The translations under genes and the position numbers were made by a program. A stretch of 64,000 bases of DNA from Chryseotalea sanaruensis (GTDB lineage Bacteria > Bacteroidota > Bacteroidia > Cytophagales > Cyclobacteriaceae), in the NCBI RefSeq assembly GCF_003990915.1, contig NZ_BHXQ01000005.1, positions 1 to 64,000 on the forward strand, in the 5' to 3' direction. The notes beneath the pieces were generated by a model, which saw nothing but the letters and a program-made list of their open reading frames with translations, searched no databases and was not told where the DNA came from. Within the stretch, counting starts at the first letter, position 1. The number at the start of each line of letters is the position of its first letter. This document shows, one piece after another, positions 1 to 8,538 of the stretch.

Positions 1-127
1 TGAATTATGAATTATGAATTATGAATTATGAATTATGAATTATGAATTATGAATTATGAATTATGAATTATGAATTATGAATTATGAATTATGAATTATG
101 AATTATGAATTATGAATTATGAATTAT
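1..127. repeat. GAATTAT heptanucleotide tandem array
   Basis: About 18 perfect head-to-tail copies of the 7-base unit GAATTAT fill the left edge and probably continue outside the window. The last copy holds the stop codon of the anti-sigma gene on the minus strand, so the array begins exactly where that coding region ends. Seven is not a multiple of three and the unit contains stops, so it is not coding. Such AT-rich arrays are common in intergenic DNA of Bacteroidota and can change copy number by slippage. Confidence 0.95.
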
Positions 128-1479
128 TTTTTTGGTAACTGAAAATTCAACCTTACCCTTGCTTTATCCCGAATCGGTTGATCATCCTTTTTTGTTGGCA
201 CCCACCTTGGCCCTTGCCTGATCAGGCGGATTAGTTCATCGTCACAGCCACCTCCGATGCCTCTTACAATTGTGAAATCACTTAGACTTCCATCTGTTTC
301 TACAAAGAACTCTACGGTTACTCTTCCTTCAATTTTGTTATCGAGGGCACTTTGTGGGTAAATAATATTCTCCTCTAGGTGCTTTCTGTAAGCTCTGTTA
401 CCAATTTCCGGATGAGCCAGATCCACAGTAGGCGTAGTTTCATTGGTGTTACTGTATCCATAACCTGTCACCACTACTTCACTTAGCTGTGATACATCTG
501 CATTCAGCGCTACATTTAATGGATTGAAATTAGTAACACTAACCTCTTTAGTTCGCAGTCCTATGAAGGAATAAACCAGCGTTGAAGCAATGGTGGCACT
601 ATCGAGTTTAAATCTTCCTTCAACATCTGTAATGGTACCGATGGTAGTTCCTTTGAGCACAACATTTACACCCGGCAGAGGGCTGCCATCTTCAGCAGAG
701 GTTACTACACCACTAATGGTCGCTGCCGGCAATTGAGGGTTTGCACCTTGATCAGAAAAACTTTTTTTGGCATTTCGATCTGCATTGGTTCCCCTTAAAC
801 GACTGCTTACTACGGTCTCATCTTCCTTAGCTACTTCACTTGCAGTTACAGGGCTCATCTTTTTTTCTTCAATCTCAGCCCTGCTAGTGGTTATTGCCGG
901 AGCAATAATTTCGGTTTTAATTTCTTCAGCTTGTGGTTCGGTTTCGGTAATATCTGCTACTACAGCTTTTTCTGCTTCAATTTCCGGTGTCTTTAATGTG
1001 TTATTTTTCCTTTCTACAGACTTTAGTTTGTCTGTAGGCTCTTTTTTCTGAATCACCTTTTCTTCTACTAATGCCAATTGATTGTTAGACATTCCAGTTG
1101 CTGAGCTATCCTTTTTTAATTGATTGGTGTCAGGTTTTTGAATGGGCTGCTGATCGCTCAGGTTTGGTGTTGACTTTATCTTGTCACCCAAATTTAGAAT
1201 CAAGTATGTTGCAATAAACAGTATTAATAAACCAGCAGCAATGCGCAGACTCCAGAATAATAGGGTTTTGTTTTTACTTTCCTTTTTAATTCTTAGGTCA
1301 ATAGCCTTGTTAAGTGCATTTACATCTTGTTCAAAATCAACAGAAGTAATTAGTTCGGCTCCTTCTAATGCATCAGCAAGAAAGGGATCAGACAGAGACT
1401 TTTTTTCTAAGGCATGGCGCTCTGCCGGAGTCATCTCTCCGTTCAGATAACGTTCAATATCTTTTGAATAATCAGTCAT
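124..1479 (-). CDS. Membrane anti-sigma factor fused to carboxypeptidase-like and TonB C-terminal domains
   Basis: Predicted inner-membrane protein of 451 residues. Residues 1-70 are an anti-sigma-like cytoplasmic segment, 73-97 a single membrane span, 98-250 a charged Lys/Glu/Pro-rich linker, 253-340 a carboxypeptidase-regulatory-like beta domain ending in SEVVVTGYG, and 365-449 a TonB_C-type domain (YPQSALDNKIEGRVTVEF, then PRWVPTK). It overlaps the upstream sigma gene by 8 bases, so the two are translationally linked. The likely role is to hold the ECF sigma factor at the membrane while sensing or energising an outer-membrane partner. The anti-sigma role is inferred from position and from the N-terminus; no zinc-binding motif is present. 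Its beta domain is nearly the same as that of the divergent VWA gene. Confidence 0.8.
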   Translation of the reverse strand: MTDYSKDIERYLNGEMTPAERHALEKKSLSDPFLADALEGAELITSVDFEQDVNALNKAIDLRIKKESKNKTLLFWSLRIAAGLLILFIATYLILNLGDKIKSTPNLSDQQPIQKPDTNQLKKDSSATGMSNNQLALVEEKVIQKKEPTDKLKSVERKNNTLKTPEIEAEKAVVADITETEPQAEEIKTEIIAPAITTSRAEIEEKKMSPVTASEVAKEDETVVSSRLRGTNADRNAKKSFSDQGANPQLPAATISGVVTSAEDGSPLPGVNVVLKGTTIGTITDVEGRFKLDSATIASTLVYSFIGLRTKEVSVTNFNPLNVALNADVSQLSEVVVTGYGYSNTNETTPTVDLAHPEIGNRAYRKHLEENIIYPQSALDNKIEGRVTVEFFVETDGSLSDFTIVRGIGGGCDDELIRLIRQGPRWVPTKKDDQPIRDKARVRLNFQLPKK

Positions 1480-2035
1480 TTCGCTCCATGCAAATTTTAA
1501 GATTCCGTTTACCGTTTTGTATATAGCTTTTCACTTTTAATAAATCATACCCCGTTTGTGATGACACCTCCTGGTAGCACTTCTCTTGCAGATAAAACAA
1601 TTGAACACATTTCTTTTGTTCCGTATTCAACGTTTCCAGGCACTTTTCTAATTTACTGATATTACTTTCTAATTCCTCACCATCTTCCAGATGCGGTTCC
1701 TCAACCTTTTCCATAATAAAAGAAGAGATTTCCTGACTTGTTTTTCCTTTAACACTCCTTAAATACATTAAACAGTGATTTCGAGCCGAAACATAAAGCC
1801 AACTTTTGAAATGATTCACCTCATGGCTTAGTAGACTTGTGAGCAATTTTTCGAAAAGCTGCATAACAGCATCTTTTGCCAATTCCCTGTCTTTCAAGTA
1901 TTTCAGACAAACGCCATAAACAAGATGGGTATAGCGTTTATAAAGCTCGCCCACTAATTCCTTATTCTGAGAGGTTTTGTAGACCTCAATCAGCTCAGAA
2001 TCGCTCATTTCATGGATGGCTTTAGCTAAAAACAT
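1472..2035 (-). CDS. ECF-type RNA polymerase sigma-70 factor
   Basis: A 187-residue sigma factor. Region 2 spans about residues 28-95 (LYKRYTHLVYGVCLKYLKD, then a RxHCLMYLR-like DNA-melting helix), and region 4 spans about 135-183 with a helix-turn-helix around CYQEVSSQTGYDLLKVKSYI. Regions 1 and 3 are missing, as in group 4 (ECF) sigma factors. Its stop overlaps the start of the membrane anti-sigma gene by 8 bases, the usual sigma/anti-sigma arrangement. The divergent VWA gene starts 76 bases away and could be a target, since it shares a domain with the anti-sigma protein; this is inference. Confidence 0.9.
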   Translation of the reverse strand: MFLAKAIHEMSDSELIEVYKTSQNKELVGELYKRYTHLVYGVCLKYLKDRELAKDAVMQLFEKLLTSLLSHEVNHFKSWLYVSARNHCLMYLRSVKGKTSQEISSFIMEKVEEPHLEDGEELESNISKLEKCLETLNTEQKKCVQLFYLQEKCYQEVSSQTGYDLLKVKSYIQNGKRNLKICMERND

Positions 2036-2111
2036 TTTTTAAGATACAATTTTTTAAATCACGTATGGAATTTTTCGTTGCTGTGCATCTCAATAGCAAA
2101 ACAACAAAATA

Positions 2112-3968
2112 ATGCGTATGAAAATAAGATTGATCACACTCGCCATGGTTTTGTTTTGCCTTTCGGTATTACAAGCCCAACAAAGGAGCATTAGCGGAAT
2201 AGTTACTTCTGCTGAAGATGGCTCTGCATTGCCAGGAGTAAATGTTGTTCTTAAGGGGACAGCAACCGGAACAATTACAGATGTAGCCGGTCATTATAGT
2301 ATCAAGGTTCCATCCAGTGGTGGCACTCTGGTTTTTACCTTCATTGGCCTTCAAACAAAAGAGGTTAAAATCGGTACAGGAAATACGCTTAACGTTGCCT
2401 TGTCATTAGACGTGGTACAATTGAGTGAAGTAGTAATGACTGGGCATGGTAAAGAAAGAATACGTGGTAAGAAATCTGAGTATGCTGCTCCGAGTAGCAC
2501 CTATCATAATATGCACATACCTTATCAGGATTATGTACAACAGGAAGCTAACACTGAGGAATACGAAGGTATCACAGAAAATATCTTTAAAGATGTTTTT
2601 AAAGATCCGCTTTCTACTTTTTCAATAGATGTTGACGAAGCTTCCTACAGCAATGTCCGCAGATTTATCAATAATGGACAACAACCGCTAAAAGACGCTG
2701 TAAGAATAGAAGAATTGATTAACTACTTCGATTATGATTATGCACAACCATCTGCTGAACATCCTTTCAATATAATTACTGAGATATCCACAGCACCTTG
2801 GAATGAAAAACATAAACTAGTACACATAGGCTTGCAGGGAAAAAGCATCGCTACAGAAAATATTCCTCCTTCTAATCTGGTATTTTTAATTGATGTTTCC
2901 GGTTCGATGAGTGATGTAAATAAGCTTCCTTTATTAAAGTCGTCTTTTAAGATGTTGGTTAATGAGTTAAGGTCGCAAGATTATGTATCGATAGTAGTTT
3001 ACGCAGGTGCTGCTGGTGTTGTACTGGAACCAACCTCAGGAAAAGAGAAGGAAAAAATAGTCAGCTCGCTGGATAATTTACAAGCTGGAGGATCGACAGC
3101 AGGCGGAGCTGGAATTCAGTTAGCTTATAGCCTGGCCGAAAAACATTTTAAGAAAGAAGGAAACAACAGAATTGTTTTGGCAACTGATGGTGACTTTAAT
3201 GTTGGTGAATCGAGCAACGAGAGTATGGAAAAACTAATTGAGCAAAAAAGAAAGAGCGGAGTATTCTTAACAGTGCTTGGTTTTGGTATGGGCAATTATA
3301 AGGATTCTAAAATGGAGATTTTAGCCGATAAGGGTAACGGCAATTATGCTTATATCGATAATATTACTGAAGCTAAAAAAGTGCTGGTAAATGAATTCGG
3401 AGGCACGCTGTTTACCATAGCCAAAGATGTGAAGTTACAAGTTGAGTTTAATCCAGCTAAAGTGGCTGCATATAGATTGATTGGTTATGAAAACAGAATG
3501 TTGAAGAGTGAAGACTTTAATAATGATAAAAAGGATGCAGGTGAATTAGGCTCAGGTCATACTGTTACGGCTTTGTATGAAATAATACCTGTTGGTGTTA
3601 AAAGTGAATTCTTCAGTGTTGATGAATTAAAATACCAGAAGACAGATGTAGTTAAATCAGCACAGGATTCTGATGAGTTAATGATGGTTAAGTTCAGGTA
3701 TAAGCAACCTGATGGTGATGTAAGTAAACTTATCGTTCATCCAATGAAAGATAAACAAATAAGCTTGTCGAACACCTCCGATAATTTCAGGTGGTCGGCA
3801 GCAGTAGCAGCTTTTGGAATGTTACTACGCGAATCTGAATATGTTAATCATTATGACTATGAAAAAGTTGTTCAACTTGCCAAAGGAGCCAGAGGCAAGG
3901 ATGAAGAAGGTTATAGAGTTGAGTTTATCAACATGGTGAAATCGATGGGATTGATGGCAAAGCGATAA
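2112..3968 (+). CDS. von Willebrand factor A domain protein (YfbK type) with carboxypeptidase-like domain
   Basis: A 618-residue exported protein. Residues 1-22 are a signal peptide (ending LQAQQ). Residues 27-112 form a carboxypeptidase-regulatory-like domain. About 160-225 matches the N-terminal segment of the YfbK family (DPLSTFSIDVDEASYSNVRR). The VWA domain starts near 240, with an intact MIDAS motif DVSGSMS at 261-267. The rest, from about 440, resembles the family's C-terminal DUF3520. VWA domains of this type bind divalent metal and mediate protein contacts in the periplasm or cell surface. A second ATG two codons downstream is equally possible. A strong terminator follows the stop. 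Confidence 0.85.
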   Translation: MRMKIRLITLAMVLFCLSVLQAQQRSISGIVTSAEDGSALPGVNVVLKGTATGTITDVAGHYSIKVPSSGGTLVFTFIGLQTKEVKIGTGNTLNVALSLDVVQLSEVVMTGHGKERIRGKKSEYAAPSSTYHNMHIPYQDYVQQEANTEEYEGITENIFKDVFKDPLSTFSIDVDEASYSNVRRFINNGQQPLKDAVRIEELINYFDYDYAQPSAEHPFNIITEISTAPWNEKHKLVHIGLQGKSIATENIPPSNLVFLIDVSGSMSDVNKLPLLKSSFKMLVNELRSQDYVSIVVYAGAAGVVLEPTSGKEKEKIVSSLDNLQAGGSTAGGAGIQLAYSLAEKHFKKEGNNRIVLATDGDFNVGESSNESMEKLIEQKRKSGVFLTVLGFGMGNYKDSKMEILADKGNGNYAYIDNITEAKKVLVNEFGGTLFTIAKDVKLQVEFNPAKVAAYRLIGYENRMLKSEDFNNDKKDAGELGSGHTVTALYEIIPVGVKSEFFSVDELKYQKTDVVKSAQDSDELMMVKFRYKQPDGDVSKLIVHPMKDKQISLSNTSDNFRWSAAVAAFGMLLRESEYVNHYDYEKVVQLAKGARGKDEEGYRVEFINMVKSMGLMAKR

Positions 3969-3990
3969 CTAGCATCTACCCAAGAGATGC

Positions 3991-4023
3991 GCGATAGTCA
4001 GCTTTGTCTGACTATCGCTTTTT
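3991..4023 (+). terminator. Rho-independent terminator of the VWA gene
   Basis: A perfect 11-bp stem (GCGATAGTCAG at 3991-4001 with its complement at 4008-4018) closes a 6-base loop and is followed by five T. It lies 23 bases after the VWA stop, and its T tract runs into the stop codon of the convergent glycosyltransferase gene. No T run exists on the other strand, so it acts in the plus direction. Confidence 0.9.
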
Positions 4024-5902
4024 AATCAAGCGAGTATTGAATAACCTCTTTATAAACCAACCTTGTTTTAGTGGCTGTGGTTTCTTTAGAGAAGGTAAGT
4101 ACAGTTGTGTATGCGTTATCGATAATAGTGCTGCGCAGTTCCGGAGAGTTAATTAACTGTTCAACACATGCGGCTAAACCAAGTGAATTTTTGGGCTTTA
4201 CAATTAGCCCTGTTTGTTCGTGCTTTACCATTTCTGGAATACCGCCAGCATAAGTGGCTACTACAGGAACTTTAGATGCAAAGGCATCCAATACACTCGT
4301 TCCTAAACCTTCTTCTGTTGAGGTTATTAAAAAAATATCTAGACAAGGTAAAATCTCTGAAATATTATTGCGGAATCCGGTAAAAATTATCTGCTCTTTT
4401 AATCCTTTTTGAGTTGCGTAGTTCTTCAACTCTTTTTCAAGTGGTCCTTTTCCAATAATAAAAGCAACAACTGGTAATGATTTTTTAACCAGCAACTCTA
4501 TTGTATCAATAAAAGTGAAATAATCTTTATGCCCTGCTAGTGCAGACGTATTTCCAATCAGTATTTTATCATTCCCGATTTTGAATTCTTCCCGAAGCAA
4601 ATTGGCAGTGCTCTTAACCTTAAATTTACTTATATCTACCCCACTATGCACGGTCAGGCATTTGTCTGGATCCCGCAGGTGAGGTTTAACTATATTAGTT
4701 ATGGCATCGGACACACAAAGTATTTTCTTTATTTGTGGGTGATTATATTTCCAATCGGAAAAGAGTGAACTGCTAAGTTCAAAGTCTACCCTTCTACTGA
4801 GTATAAGTGGTGTGCGTAGACCGAAAAGTGTTCCTAAGACTGCAAGACTATGCGATTTAGAGCTATGTATATGTATGATACTTGCTTTTTCTTTTCTGGC
4901 AATCCAACAAAGTTTTAAAACTGTTAGAAGATCAATAGAGTTTTGAAAGAGCGATTTGTAGTAGCGAATGCCATTTTTTTTGCAATACTCCTCAAAGCTC
5001 GATCCCTTTTTTACAAATGCAATTGACTCAATATTATGTCTTTTGAGTTCACCAATGAGATAGGCAATCTGTTGCTCACCTCCACGCCATGTTGCTTCAG
5101 AACTGAGCTGAATAACTTTGATAGGCTTTTCTGCCTCAACATTTTTATAAAGTTCCTTGAGTTTTACATATCGAAGAAAGCGCTCGAATGAAGCCATTCG
5201 TGCAATAACAAATCCTTTGTAGCCATCCAGAAACCCTCGCTGCAGTATAAAATTTTTAAAGAAGTGAAAACTAGGTTTTGCTATGCCATGAAAAAGGATA
5301 GAGGGTTTTACACCGTTTTGAAAATCTTTTAATGCTGTTAGCTTACTATATAGAAAGATTTTCTGAACGTGATGCTCTAAACTAAGAATAGAATAGTGTA
5401 AAAGATTTCCAGTTACAACCAGTTGATTAGGCTTAATAGTGAATTCCAATTGCTCATGGATTTCACCCACCCAAATGGCGTTGCCTTTTTTGAATAGCCT
5501 AATTTTATACTCAGGATACCAACCACTGTACTTAATCCAAGTGCCACAGTAATTATTAATTCTGGTGAAAATGTATGCATCCTCCCTTATGGATGGTTTT
5601 ATTTTCAAAAGATTACTTCGGAGCTCAGGAGAGAGCTCTTCGTCAGCATCAATTGAAAGTATATAGTCACCAGTGGTGAGTTCATTTGCCTTATTTTTAG
5701 CGATTGAGTAGCCCTCCCAATCAGCTTGGTAAACTATGGCTCCTAAATGTTCACAGATCTCCTTGGTTCGATCAGTTGAGTTTGAATCCCAGACAACAAT
5801 TTCATCCACAATGCCCTGTAAAGAATTTATACAACGCTCAATGTTCTTTTCCTCATTAAGTGTAATGATAACAGCAGAAATTTTTACCTGGGTTGATGGC
5901 AT
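4022..5902 (-). CDS. Two-domain glycosyltransferase: GT2 (WaaE-like) fused to GT4
   Basis: A 626-residue protein joining two glycosyltransferases. The N-terminal 240 residues are a GT-A GT2 domain of the KdtX/WaaE type (SAVIITLNEEKNIERC near residue 9; metal-binding DADEE at 85-89). From about residue 262 a GT-B GT4 domain begins (VIQLSSEATWRGGEQQIAYL), ending with the nucleotide-sugar-binding segment GLGTSVLDAFASKVPVVAT and GGIPEM near residues 545-575. It probably adds two consecutive sugars to a lipopolysaccharide core or related glycolipid at the inner face of the membrane; the acceptor and sugars cannot be read from sequence. A TAnnTTTG box lies just upstream of the start. Confidence 0.88.
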   Translation of the reverse strand: MPSTQVKISAVIITLNEEKNIERCINSLQGIVDEIVVWDSNSTDRTKEICEHLGAIVYQADWEGYSIAKNKANELTTGDYILSIDADEELSPELRSNLLKIKPSIREDAYIFTRINNYCGTWIKYSGWYPEYKIRLFKKGNAIWVGEIHEQLEFTIKPNQLVVTGNLLHYSILSLEHHVQKIFLYSKLTALKDFQNGVKPSILFHGIAKPSFHFFKNFILQRGFLDGYKGFVIARMASFERFLRYVKLKELYKNVEAEKPIKVIQLSSEATWRGGEQQIAYLIGELKRHNIESIAFVKKGSSFEEYCKKNGIRYYKSLFQNSIDLLTVLKLCWIARKEKASIIHIHSSKSHSLAVLGTLFGLRTPLILSRRVDFELSSSLFSDWKYNHPQIKKILCVSDAITNIVKPHLRDPDKCLTVHSGVDISKFKVKSTANLLREEFKIGNDKILIGNTSALAGHKDYFTFIDTIELLVKKSLPVVAFIIGKGPLEKELKNYATQKGLKEQIIFTGFRNNISEILPCLDIFLITSTEEGLGTSVLDAFASKVPVVATYAGGIPEMVKHEQTGLIVKPKNSLGLAACVEQLINSPELRSTIIDNAYTTVLTFSKETTATKTRLVYKEVIQYSLD

Positions 5903-5919
5903 AGTCTTTAAATACCAGA

Positions 5920-5927
5920 CAAAGGTA
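5920..5927 (-). promoter_or_regulatory. -7 promoter box (TACCTTTG) of the GT2-GT4 gene
   Basis: TACCTTTG on the minus strand fits the TAnnTTTG element of Bacteroidota primary promoters. It sits 17 bases before the start codon, giving a predicted leader of about 10 bases. No clear TTG -33 element was located. Confidence 0.55.
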
Positions 5928-6001
5928 GGGCAAGGATTTTACTATACATCTATCAAATACTTATATTTTAACCTCCGTTACAATTAATAGAACTCAGCTA
6001 T

Positions 6002-6009
6002 TATATTTG
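6002..6009 (+). promoter_or_regulatory. -7 promoter box (TATATTTG) of the methyltransferase gene
   Basis: TATATTTG matches TAnnTTTG perfectly. It ends only 6 bases before the ATG at 6016, so transcription should start at or next to the start codon and the mRNA may be leaderless. The first base of a possible upstream TTG start (6007) falls inside this box, which argues for the ATG. Confidence 0.55.
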
Positions 6010-6015
6010 ACTTGT

Positions 6016-6741
6016 ATGAAATATATTCCGGAAAATACCTCAAAGAATACCCATAACCGAGTGGCTTCTTTACTTCTTGCCGATGGAGATAAACAAAGTG
6101 TGCTTGACATTCCCAGTGGAGCAGGGGCCTTTACCCAACGGTTACTTTCAAAGAAAATAGAAGTGCATTCCGGGGATATAGAAAACTTTATGGAAGTTGA
6201 TAATCCCAACTTTAGAGAAGGCAATATGAATGAACGCCTTCCATATGAAAATGGCTTTTTCGATGCTGTTGTCTGTATTGATGGTATTGAGCATTTGGAG
6301 AGGCCTTTTGATTTTATTACTGAGTGTAGCCGTGTTATTAAGACTGGGGGAAATGTGATAATATCAACTCCCAATATTAATTCATTACGCTCGCGCTGGC
6401 GGTGGTTTTGGACAAGCCATCATAACAAAAACAAGGTGCCGCTTAACGAAAATAACCCCACTCCATTGCATCACATTAATATGATGGCTTACCAAAGATT
6501 AAGGTACATGCTACATACGCGTAATTTTAGAATAACCACTGTTACAACTAATAGAATAAAGTGGATAAGTTGGACTTACTTGATTTTTGTCCCCTTTACC
6601 TATTTGGCTACGACTTTCGTTTATAATAAAGAAGAAAAGAATTCGCAACAACGAATAGTAAACAAGCAAATTAAAAGACATCTATTTTCGAAAGCATTAT
6701 TATTCGGGGAAACAATGATTATAAAAGCCGAAAGAATATGA
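6016..6741 (+). CDS. Class I SAM-dependent methyltransferase
   Basis: A 241-residue cytoplasmic methyltransferase of the Methyltransf_11/23 type. Motif I is LDIPSGAGAFTQRL near residue 29, the acidic end of strand 2 is SGDIENF, and motif IV/post-motif is FDAVVCIDGIEHLERPFDF followed by VIKTGGNVIISTPN, the usual pattern of this fold. The ATG at 6016 is preferred over TTG at 6007, which lies inside the promoter box. It is placed among glycosyltransferases, so a glycan or glycolipid substrate is likely, but the target is not shown by sequence. Confidence 0.85.
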   Translation: MKYIPENTSKNTHNRVASLLLADGDKQSVLDIPSGAGAFTQRLLSKKIEVHSGDIENFMEVDNPNFREGNMNERLPYENGFFDAVVCIDGIEHLERPFDFITECSRVIKTGGNVIISTPNINSLRSRWRWFWTSHHNKNKVPLNENNPTPLHHINMMAYQRLRYMLHTRNFRITTVTTNRIKWISWTYLIFVPFTYLATTFVYNKEEKNSQQRIVNKQIKRHLFSKALLFGETMIIKAERI

Positions 6742-6744
6742 GAT

Positions 6745-6776
6745 TTGGCAAGCGCCAATGGCTTTAAAGGCCTTTT
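6745..6776 (+). terminator. Possible weak terminator after the methyltransferase
   Basis: Two small hairpins follow the stop codon: TTGGC/GCCAA with a 4-base loop (6745-6758), then GGC/GCC (6760-6772) leading into TTTTCTT. Both stems are short. A third, perfect 8-bp stem (GATAGAAT at 6795-6802 with 6807-6814) lies nearer the convergent gene. Confidence 0.35.
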
Positions 6777-6835
6777 CTTAAAATAAGATAGTTCGATAGA
6801 ATATTAATTCTATCCGTCAGCGGTTCGGACGAGCA

Positions 6836-7663
6836 TCATTTTTCTTTAACAATTCCGTAAGGAGTCCTCGTATATTTATTCGTTTTTGTTTCTTCAAACA
6901 ATATTGCATTCTCGGCTTCCGAATCCCTACCTAATTTCTTATGCCACAAATGATATTGCCCCAAAGCAAACTTGGGCATGAAGAGCTTGAGCCCAAATTG
7001 AATAAAGCGGTAAGCAATTTCAGTATCTTCACCATAGCGAGGTGATTTATAACGTTCGTCAAAACCATTTACAGCGAGAAGGTCCGATTTACTAATGGAA
7101 AAATTGCAACCTAACAGACCTTTCTTATAGGTGCCTAATAATCTGTTGATTTTTGTATTTTGTATATGGATACCCTTTTCAATATCTTTTGATTTATTGA
7201 CTATGCTGTCAATTATTAGTCTTGCTACGAATGAGTTTTCTAAAAATCCATCCTTAATTTTCTCAGCTGTAATCTGTTTGGATAACGCATCTGAAAGGTT
7301 GACTCTTCTCCCTATGATTACTTCATTTGGTGATGACAATCGCAAATGATCTTCGATAAAATTCTTGTGTGGAATACAGTCACCGTCAATGAAGATCAAA
7401 TATTCACTCCTTGAAGCGACAACCGACTTATTAAGGATGGTCGTTTTAAGAAAGCCATTATCCGGATGCCAAACATGTTGTATTGAAAGTGGAGTGGATT
7501 TCGTATAATCCTGAATAGCGTTGACGACTGTATCATTAGAACCATCGTCAGCAATAATTACTTCAAAATTCTTTTCTGACTGTCTTTCAAGAGCAGCTAA
7601 TACTAAAGTAAGCCAGTCAATCTTATTGTAAAATGAAATAATTATTGAGGCTTTTAATGACAT
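6836..7663 (-). CDS. GT2 family glycosyltransferase with galactosyltransferase-like C-terminus
   Basis: A 275-residue GT-A enzyme. The N-terminus SIIISFYNKIDWLTLVL, the segment IIADDGSNDTVV, and the metal-binding DGD in YLIFIDGDCIPH are all in place. The later stretch NGFDERYKSPRYGEDTEIAYR corresponds to the C-terminal domain (Glyco_transf_7C type) found in chondroitin-synthase-like and beta-galactosyltransferase-like GT2 enzymes; the ED pair supplies the likely catalytic acid. It acts in the cytoplasm on a nucleotide sugar. It lies 18 bases downstream of the FkbM gene and is probably co-transcribed with it. Confidence 0.85.
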   Translation of the reverse strand: MSLKASIIISFYNKIDWLTLVLAALERQSEKNFEVIIADDGSNDTVVNAIQDYTKSTPLSIQHVWHPDNGFLKTTILNKSVVASRSEYLIFIDGDCIPHKNFIEDHLRLSSPNEVIIGRRVNLSDALSKQITAEKIKDGFLENSFVARLIIDSIVNKSKDIEKGIHIQNTKINRLLGTYKKGLLGCNFSISKSDLLAVNGFDERYKSPRYGEDTEIAYRFIQFGLKLFMPKFALGQYHLWHKKLGRDSEAENAILFEETKTNKYTRTPYGIVKEK

Positions 7664-7681
7664 ATAAATTTCTTTTATCGC

Positions 7682-8479
7682 TTACTGAATTGTATTTTTT
7701 TGTGCTACTGTGTTCTCTTTGATTTGCTGTAGAGTATATCCATTTTTTATTAGGTATGCTTCACAGGCAGATTTGTCCTCAGCGCTTAAATGAGAACTCT
7801 CGTAAGCAATAACAGAAGGCTGAGTCTTTTCTATATTAAACATTTTAATAATTTCATAATCATAACCCTCAGCATCTATCTGAAGCCAATCAAGTTGAGT
7901 CATAGAATATTTGGACATTAGTGTATCCACACTCATGCAGTTTATGGGCTCATCAGAAATGTATTCGTTTATGCTAGCAGGAATTTTTTCCCCATAGCGT
8001 TTGGCTAATCTGTCAATATGCCCAGACGCAATAACTTTTTCAAGAACGGATTTATCGAGCGTAGAGAGACCTGTAGCCCACCTGGAATTGGAGAAAGCTA
8101 TGCGGTATATTTTTCGCTCTCCATCATTATAATCAAGTGCAGCATTAACTAAATGTATCGCAGGATTATTCTTATGTAGGCGTTTCAGAAATGTTTCAAA
8201 CACATAGGGTTGTGGCTCCAAAAGAACACCCTCCCAGGCATCTCGTTTTATAAACTTATATAATGGATCATGATAAAATCCATCGTTCGCACCAATTTGA
8301 ATAAATTTTACTTTGCCTCTTTTTTTTGAGAACTCATCTATCAATACTGCTAACGAATCTTTGGAAGGTTTATAAAAATGTTTTAGGTATATCTTATAGA
8401 TAGCACCATAGAATTTACTGTTAGCATTAAGATCAAAGAGTAGTTGTTTATAAAACTTTTTAAAGCCAGTAAGGATCAT
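7682..8479 (-). CDS. FkbM family SAM-dependent methyltransferase
   Basis: A 265-residue protein with FkbM features: FIQIGANDGFYHDPLYKFI as motif I near residue 58, VLLEPQPYVFETF as the acidic motif, and the late hallmark LDWLQIDAEGYDYEIIKMF. FkbM enzymes O-methylate sugars or polyketides, and in glycan clusters the target is usually a sugar hydroxyl. It is first of two genes with the downstream GT2 enzyme. Its promoter box faces that of the divergent GT4 gene. Confidence 0.88.
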   Translation of the reverse strand: MILTGFKKFYKQLLFDLNANSKFYGAIYKIYLKHFYKPSKDSLAVLIDEFSKKRGKVKFIQIGANDGFYHDPLYKFIKRDAWEGVLLEPQPYVFETFLKRLHKNNPAIHLVNAALDYNDGERKIYRIAFSNSRWATGLSTLDKSVLEKVIASGHIDRLAKRYGEKIPASINEYISDEPINCMSVDTLMSKYSMTQLDWLQIDAEGYDYEIIKMFNIEKTQPSVIAYESSHLSAEDKSACEAYLIKNGYTLQQIKENTVAQKNTIQ

Positions 8480-8491
8480 GTAATTAAATAT

Positions 8492-8509
8492 TAACTTTGC
8501 TCAAAGCTA
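8492..8509. promoter_or_regulatory. Face-to-face promoter boxes between fkbM-like and GT4 genes
   Basis: TAACTTTG (8492-8499, plus strand) and TAGCTTTG (8509-8502, minus strand) are separated by two bases and form a near-perfect palindrome. Each matches TAnnTTTG and points toward a start codon 30-39 bases away, so the two predicted transcripts would overlap by about 10 bases at their 5' ends. RNA polymerase could not occupy both at once. Confidence 0.55.
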
Positions 8510-8538
8510 CTTATTGCTAATCGTATATAAAAAACCGT

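Noticed and set aside
1..127. CRISPR array
   Set aside because: The repeat unit is 7 bases without spacers, so it is a simple tandem array.
5994..6374. A 126-codon reading frame antisense to the methyltransferase
   Set aside because: It overlaps the conserved SAM-binding motifs of the plus-strand gene and has no domain of its own.
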